NCBI GenBank assembly: GCA_015494815.1
Contig: WGAK01000246.1
Coordinates: 1 to 8,944, forward strand
DNA length: 8,944 nucleotides
Direction of reading: 5' to 3'
DNA from: Anaerolineales bacterium
GTDB lineage: Bacteria; Chloroflexota; Anaerolineae; Anaerolineales; DRMV01
In this document: positions 5,096 to 8,944 of the stretch, piece after piece
Position numbering within the stretch: position 1 is the first letter of the stretch
How the letters are laid out: the number at the start of each line of letters is the position of its first letter
The notes under the pieces: model-generated
What the model was told of the DNA's origin: nothing
The model's database searches: none
Seen by the model: the letters and a program-made list of their open reading frames with translations, nothing else
Made by a program: the position numbers and the translations under genes

Positions 5096-7594
5096 TCAGG
5101 ACACTTCGGCGCGGTCCTGCAAAGCCGCCTCCAGGGCCTGGGCCAGGGGCGCGTGCTCCGGCTGCTGCAAGTGCGGGTCGCGGGACAAGACCTCTTGGGC
5201 CAGGGCGCGGGCCTTTTCGATGAGGGGGATGTCCAGCAAGGTCGCCAGCCGCAGGGTCGCGACCTCGTAGCCCGACTGCCGGGTGCCCAGGAATTCGCCC
5301 GGCCCCCGCTGCCGCAAATCCAGTTCCGCCAGGCGAAAGCCGTCGTGGATGCGCACCAGGGCCTGCAGGCGCTCGTTCTCCTCCGCGGCCCGCTCGGTCT
5401 CGGGGATGAGCAGGCAATAGGCTTGCTGCCCGCCCCGGCCCACGCGCCCGCGCAACTGGTGCAACTGGGCCAGGCCAAAGCGGTTGGCGCCTTCGATAAT
5501 CATCACCGTCGCGTTGGGAATGTCCACTCCCACCTCGATGACGGGGGTCGCGGCCAGAATGTGGTATTCGCCATCCCGAAAGCGCCGCATGACCGCGTCC
5601 TTCTCGTCGGGCTTCATCTTGCCGTGCAGCAGGCCCACCTTGAGGTCCGAGAAGACCTCGTTTTGCAGGCGCTCATAAGCCGCCAACACCGCGGGGGTGT
5701 CGCGCAGCGCGTCGCTCTCGCTGGGCTCGATGAGGGGGTAAAGGATGAAGGCCTGATGCCCGCGCGCCACTTCCCGGCGCACCACGGTGTAGGCCCGCTC
5801 GCGTTCCTTGGGGTAGAGGATGGTGGTCTGGACGGGTCGGCGGCCGGGGGGCATCTCGTCCAACACCGTCAAATCCAGGTCGCCGTAGAGGGTCAGGGCC
5901 AAAGAGCGGGGGATGGGCGTGGCGGTCATCACCAGCACATGGGGGGCCTGGCCTTTGGCCCGCAGCGCGGCCCGCTGCCGCACGCCAAAACGGTGCTGCT
6001 CGTCAATGACCACCATCTGCAAATCGTGGAACTGCACCGGCGCCTCGATGAGCGCGTGGGTGCCCACCAGCACCTTGACCCGGCCCGCGGCCAGGTCGGC
6101 CAGCAGGTCGCGGCGCTGCGCCGCGGGGGTCGCGCCGGTCAGCAGGCGAATCTCGTCGGGCTGCAGGGGCGCGTCGTCCCCTTGGGCCAGCAGGCGCTGC
6201 AGGCTGCGGTAGTGCTGCTCGGCCAGGATGGCCGTGGGCGCCATGAGCGCGGCCTGGGCCCCGTGCTGGGTGACCATCGCGATGGCCAGCGCGGCCACCA
6301 CGGTCTTGCCCGCGCCCACATCGCCCTGCAGCAGGCGGTTCATGGGGCGCCCCGAAGTCAGGTCGGCCCGCAAGGTGGCCAGCGCGCGCTGCTGCGCGCC
6401 CGTCAGGCGGAAGGGCAACCGCGCCACCTGCTGTTCCAGCCAGGCGTCGTCCACCGGGAAGGTGCGGGCGGCCACGGCCTTGACCTGCTGCCGCAGCCGC
6501 AACAGGCCCAGTTGCAGCATGAAGACTTCGTCGAAGGCCAGGCGCTGGCGGGCCCGTTGCAATGCGTCGCCCGACTCGGGCGCGTGCATCTGCTGCAGGG
6601 CCCAGCCCAACTCGGGCAGGTCGGCCTGCTCGCGCACCCATGCGGGCACCGGGTCGGGCAGCCGCGGAGCCCACTGCGGCACGATTTGGGCCATCAGGTT
6701 GCGCAGCCAGCGCTGGGTGATGCCCTGGGTCAGCGGATACACGGGCAAGATGCGACCCTGCACCACTTCCTGAGCCCGCAGCGTCTCCCACTCGGGATTC
6801 CGCAACACCGGCCGGCCCAGATACTGGTCCACCACCCCCCACAAGGCCACCCACGCGCCCGGCTTGAGACGGTCCAAAATCCAGGGCTGGTTGAACCAGG
6901 TGACCTGCACCCGGCCCGAAGGGTCTTCCACCCAGGCCTCGATGAGCACCAGGTTGGGGCGGGGTTGGCGGCGCCGGATGCTGCGCACCTGGCCCAACAC
7001 CACCACCCGCTGCCCATAGTGCCGGGGCAGAGCCCGAATGCCGTCGGCCTTGCGAAAGTCGTGGTATTCACGGGGGAAGTAGTACAGCAGGTCGCCCATG
7101 GTGCGAATGCCCAGCCGGGCCAGACGCTGGGCGCGTCGCGGGCCCACCTGGGGCGCCACGGTCACGGGCGCTTGCAACGCCTGGTGCCACGCGGCCCACG
7201 GCGGCGCGGCCGAAGCCTTGTTCCGCCGCGCGGCCCCGCCGTTGGGGGTGGGGGGAACCGGCTCCGCGGGGGCCGGCCGGTCGTGCGTGCGGGCCGGGGG
7301 CCGCGCGCGCGCCGCCGCGACGCCCCACGCCGGCCACGCCTCGGGCAGGGCCGCGTGCAGCGCATCCCACAGGGCCCGCAGGCGCTGCGCGCGGGCCTCA
7401 GGGGTCAGGTCCCCATACCCTTGCAGCGCGGCCTGCACCTGCGCGACCACCGCCTCGGGCACGCCCTGGCCGCGGGCCTCCGCGGGCCAGGTCTGCAAGA
7501 TGCTCTCCAGCCCCCGGGTCACGGCCCGATTGTCGTAGCCACGGCGGGCTTCCAGTTCCAGAAATTTGCGCAATTTGACCAGCGATGTGTCCAT
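5096..7594 (-). CDS. recG: ATP-dependent DNA helicase RecG with N-terminal extension
   Basis: 832 residues from ATG 7594. RecG remodels stalled replication forks and Holliday junctions. Seen: an N-terminal helical extension (1-90), a Pro/Ala/Arg-rich linker (about 93-135), the VAPQVGPRRAQRLARLGI entry of the wedge region (146-163) with the OB-fold wedge to about 260, and the RecG-type NPEWE at 266-270. Helicase motifs are Walker A GDVGAGKT 424-431, DEQH 531-534, TATPIPR 557-563, ATPVIEVGVDIPNA 682-695 and QLHQLRGRVGRG 710-721, then the C-terminal RecG-specific QRGPGEFLGTRQSG block (762-775). E. coli RecG is near 690 residues; the extra length is mostly the N-terminus, as in Thermotoga-type RecG. 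An in-frame reading continues 115 codons upstream to 7939 but crosses the promoter and NurA gene and is not coding. No Shine-Dalgarno precedes ATG 7594; the -10 is so close that the mRNA is probably almost leaderless. Confidence 0.96.
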   Translation of the reverse strand: MDTSLVKLRKFLELEARRGYDNRAVTRGLESILQTWPAEARGQGVPEAVVAQVQAALQGYGDLTPEARAQRLRALWDALHAALPEAWPAWGVAAARARPPARTHDRPAPAEPVPPTPNGGAARRNKASAAPPWAAWHQALQAPVTVAPQVGPRRAQRLARLGIRTMGDLLYYFPREYHDFRKADGIRALPRHYGQRVVVLGQVRSIRRRQPRPNLVLIEAWVEDPSGRVQVTWFNQPWILDRLKPGAWVALWGVVDQYLGRPVLRNPEWETLRAQEVVQGRILPVYPLTQGITQRWLRNLMAQIVPQWAPRLPDPVPAWVREQADLPELGWALQQMHAPESGDALQRARQRLAFDEVFMLQLGLLRLRQQVKAVAARTFPVDDAWLEQQVARLPFRLTGAQQRALATLRADLTSGRPMNRLLQGDVGAGKTVVAALAIAMVTQHGAQAALMAPTAILAEQHYRSLQRLLAQGDDAPLQPDEIRLLTGATPAAQRRDLLADLAAGRVKVLVGTHALIEAPVQFHDLQMVVIDEQHRFGVRQRAALRAKGQAPHVLVMTATPIPRSLALTLYGDLDLTVLDEMPPGRRPVQTTILYPKERERAYTVVRREVARGHQAFILYPLIEPSESDALRDTPAVLAAYERLQNEVFSDLKVGLLHGKMKPDEKDAVMRRFRDGEYHILAATPVIEVGVDIPNATVMIIEGANRFGLAQLHQLRGRVGRGGQQAYCLLIPETERAAEENERLQALVRIHDGFRLAELDLRQRGPGEFLGTRQSGYEVATLRLATLLDIPLIEKARALAQEVLSRDPHLQQPEHAPLAQALEAALQDRAEVS

Positions 7595-7604
7595 AGCGGA
7601 TTTT

Positions 7605-7613
7605 ATTCTACCA
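7605..7613 (-). promoter_or_regulatory. Extended -10 for recG, near-leaderless transcript
   Basis: TGGTAGAAT reads on the minus strand from 7613 to 7605 (TGn plus TAGAAT, 5 of 6 to TATAAT). The expected start point near 7598 leaves only about 4 bases before ATG 7594, and no ribosome binding site is present there. No clear -35 is seen at 7628-7633. Confidence 0.55.
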
Positions 7614-7633
7614 CGAGCGCCGGTCTGGGCTTG

Positions 7634-7642
7634 TGGTATGCT
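7634..7642 (+). promoter_or_regulatory. Extended -10 for the nurA-like gene
   Basis: TGGTATGCT at 7634-7642 is an extended -10 (TGn plus TATGCT). Transcription would begin near 7649 and leave a leader of about 17 bases, just enough to hold GAGGGAG (7655-7661) before ATG 7666. The -35 position (about 7614-7619) shows no consensus and overlaps the recG promoter. Confidence 0.5.
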
Positions 7643-7665
7643 ATAGGCGCCTGCGAGGGAGTAGC

Positions 7666-8892
7666 ATGCCCATTCACTGGCCCACCGTCTACGCGCATAT
7701 GGATGCCAAACTTCAGGCCTGGCAGGCGCAGCAAGAAGCGCAACGCCAGGCCTTAGAGGCCACGCGCGCGGAAATGGCCGCCTGGGCCGCGCGGCCCGGC
7801 GAAGCCGCGGCCCTGGTGCAGCGCCTGCTGCGCGACCATCCGCGGCTGGCCGAGCGCTATCGTCTGGCCTGGCCCCTGGACGACCGGCCCTGGGACACGG
7901 GACACTGCCCCGACGCGACCGCCGAGGACGAGTGCCCACGGCCCACGGCCATGCCCCCCGGGCAGGTGTGGGCCGCGGACGGCTCGCAAATCACCCCCGA
8001 CCGACACGCGGCGGCCTTCTTCGGCCTGGTCAATGTGGGCGTGGTGCACATGCAGCCCGGGCACACCCCCACCGTAGCCACCCACACCTGGCTCTATCTG
8101 GAGCCCGACTTCGCGGCCCACGCGGGGGAAGAGACCGCCTTCATCGCCGCGCAGCGCGACCTTTACGAAGTGGAGACCCTGGCCGACCACGCGCTGAACG
8201 CGGCCGCGGGGCCGCGGCCCATCGTCGCGCTGGTGGACGGCCCGCTGGAGTTGTGGCGCCGGGGCGGCGTGGAGGTCGGCAAGGCCCGCGGCCGCTACGC
8301 CTCGGCCCTGGGTCGTATGCTGGCCGGGGGCGTGCTGCCCGCGGGGTATGTGGACCGCCCCCGCTCCGCACCGATGGTGCACACCTTAGCCCTGCTGCAT
8401 GCCCACCGCCAGGGGCGAAACCTGGACCAGGAGGACCTGGCCGCGTACTGGCCCGGCGTGGCCGACGCGCACCTGTGGCTCGGCCTGCTGCGGCCCGGCC
8501 AGCGTTCGCCCACCCTGCGCATCTGGACGCCGGTCCCACCGCAAGGCCAGGGCCAGCCCATCCCCCTGGCGGCTTTCTACCTGCGCCTGCAGGGGCAGGC
8601 CCTGGCCCGGGTGGACATCCCCCTGGAGGCCGCGGCCGACCCCGCGGCCTTAGACGCACTGCACCGCCACCTGCTCTACCAGGCCCACATCGTACCCGGC
8701 CGCGCCTATCCCTACATCCTGCTGCGCGCGCACGAGACCGCGCTGGTGACCTACGACGAACGCCGCACCCTTGAGGCTTATTTGCAACGCCGTCTGGCCG
8801 AAGTCACGGGCCAGGTGCGGGGGCGTTCGGCCAAACAGCAATTGAAAGACGCGGTGTCGGGCGGCCGACGCCGCCGGGAGGGAACGCCATGA
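7666..8892 (+). CDS. nurA: NurA-family DNA end-processing nuclease
   Basis: 408 residues from ATG 7666; GAGGGAG 4 bases upstream supports this over the GTG at 7633, which lies inside the promoter. Seen: an N-terminal Gln/Ala/Glu-rich helix (about 14-42), then the NurA signature WAADGSQITPDRH (102-114, presumed metal ligand Asp105), FFGLVNVGVV (118-127), a second acidic motif IVALVDGPLELW (186-197, Asp191), GYVDRPRS (227-234), and a C-terminal YPYILLRAHETALVTYDERR segment. Known for the family: manganese-dependent 5'-3' exonuclease and single-strand endonuclease working with the HerA translocase in end resection, best studied in archaea. A Cys/acidic insert, GHCPDATAEDEC (79-90), precedes the nuclease core. 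The stop overlaps the next start as ATGA. It is transcribed away from recG, so the locus looks repair-related. Family assignment rests on motifs. Confidence 0.82.
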   Translation: MPIHWPTVYAHMDAKLQAWQAQQEAQRQALEATRAEMAAWAARPGEAAALVQRLLRDHPRLAERYRLAWPLDDRPWDTGHCPDATAEDECPRPTAMPPGQVWAADGSQITPDRHAAAFFGLVNVGVVHMQPGHTPTVATHTWLYLEPDFAAHAGEETAFIAAQRDLYEVETLADHALNAAAGPRPIVALVDGPLELWRRGGVEVGKARGRYASALGRMLAGGVLPAGYVDRPRSAPMVHTLALLHAHRQGRNLDQEDLAAYWPGVADAHLWLGLLRPGQRSPTLRIWTPVPPQGQGQPIPLAAFYLRLQGQALARVDIPLEAAADPAALDALHRHLLYQAHIVPGRAYPYILLRAHETALVTYDERRTLEAYLQRRLAEVTGQVRGRSAKQQLKDAVSGGRRRREGTP

Positions 8893-8944
8893 CCGCTGCA
8901 TCCCCATTGCCCATCGGCCGCTTGCTGCGGGCCAACATCGGCGA
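8889..8944 (+). CDS. Start of the next gene, possibly HerA-type ATPase (3' end cut off)
   Basis: ATG 8889 overlaps the nurA stop (ATGA) and GGGAGGGA at 8876-8883 provides a ribosome binding site. Only 18 codons are visible: MTAASPLPIGRLLRANIG. The IGRLLRAN pattern fits the short N-terminal beta-barrel start of HerA/DUF87-type DNA translocases, and NurA genes are usually paired with herA. No ATPase motif is inside the window, so the identity is inferred mainly from context. Confidence 0.5.
   Translation, partial: MTAASPLPIGRLLRANIG

Noticed and set aside
4547..7756. Open frame of 1069 codons on the plus strand, antisense to coaD and recG
   Set aside because: It mirrors coaD and recG, whose full motif sets are unambiguous. 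Its His/Gln/Gly-rich product matches no family, and such long open frames are expected opposite GC-rich genes.
8190..8660. Recurring GCGGCC/CCGCGG words resembling repeats
   Set aside because: They are scattered through coding frames at irregular spacing and arise from Ala/Arg/Pro codon choice in GC-rich DNA; no array or transposon-like ends are seen.

Overview
The window is a GC-rich, tightly packed stretch of bacterial chromosome. It holds eight complete protein genes and two cut by the window edges. I see no RNA genes, mobile elements, CRISPR arrays or prophage genes. The gene mix suggests a member of the Chloroflexota (Anaerolineae-like): a YvcK-type factor beside a zinc dehydrogenase, recG and coaD with a coiled-coil 'ATP synthase subunit b-like' gene, a DsbA-like lipoprotein, and a bacterial NurA nuclease followed by a second gene. 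This assignment is inference from gene content and composition, because no taxonomic marker such as rRNA is present.

Layout. (1) Positions 1-1610, plus strand: the C-terminal two thirds of a YvcK/CofD-like gluconeogenesis factor, then, after 23 bases, a zinc-dependent medium-chain dehydrogenase with a strong ribosome binding site. (2) Positions 1582-7594, minus strand: a six-gene run read right to left, recG, coaD, a coiled-coil gene, a DsbA-like thioredoxin lipoprotein, an alpha-helical HEAT-like protein of unknown function, and a small YfcE/MJ0936-type metallophosphoesterase. The last two overlap by ATGA. The phosphoesterase runs 29 bases into the 3' end of the dehydrogenase gene on the opposite strand. 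(3) Positions 7595-7665: a 71-base divergent control region with two outward-facing extended -10 elements. (4) Positions 7666-8944, plus strand: a NurA-family nuclease and the first 18 codons of an ATGA-coupled gene, most likely its HerA-type ATPase partner.

Working together. The right half looks like a DNA repair neighbourhood. RecG remodels stalled forks and Holliday junctions, and NurA with HerA is an end-resection machine best known from archaea; they are read from one shared control region. The minus-strand run then mixes coenzyme A synthesis, an envelope thiol oxidoreductase and uncharacterised proteins. It is probably split into sub-operons: TATAAT-type elements lie upstream of the coiled-coil gene and of dsbA, and a perfect GC hairpin lies after dsbA. 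The most notable points are the bacterial NurA locus, the apparently near-leaderless recG transcript, and the unknown helical protein coupled to a phosphoesterase.
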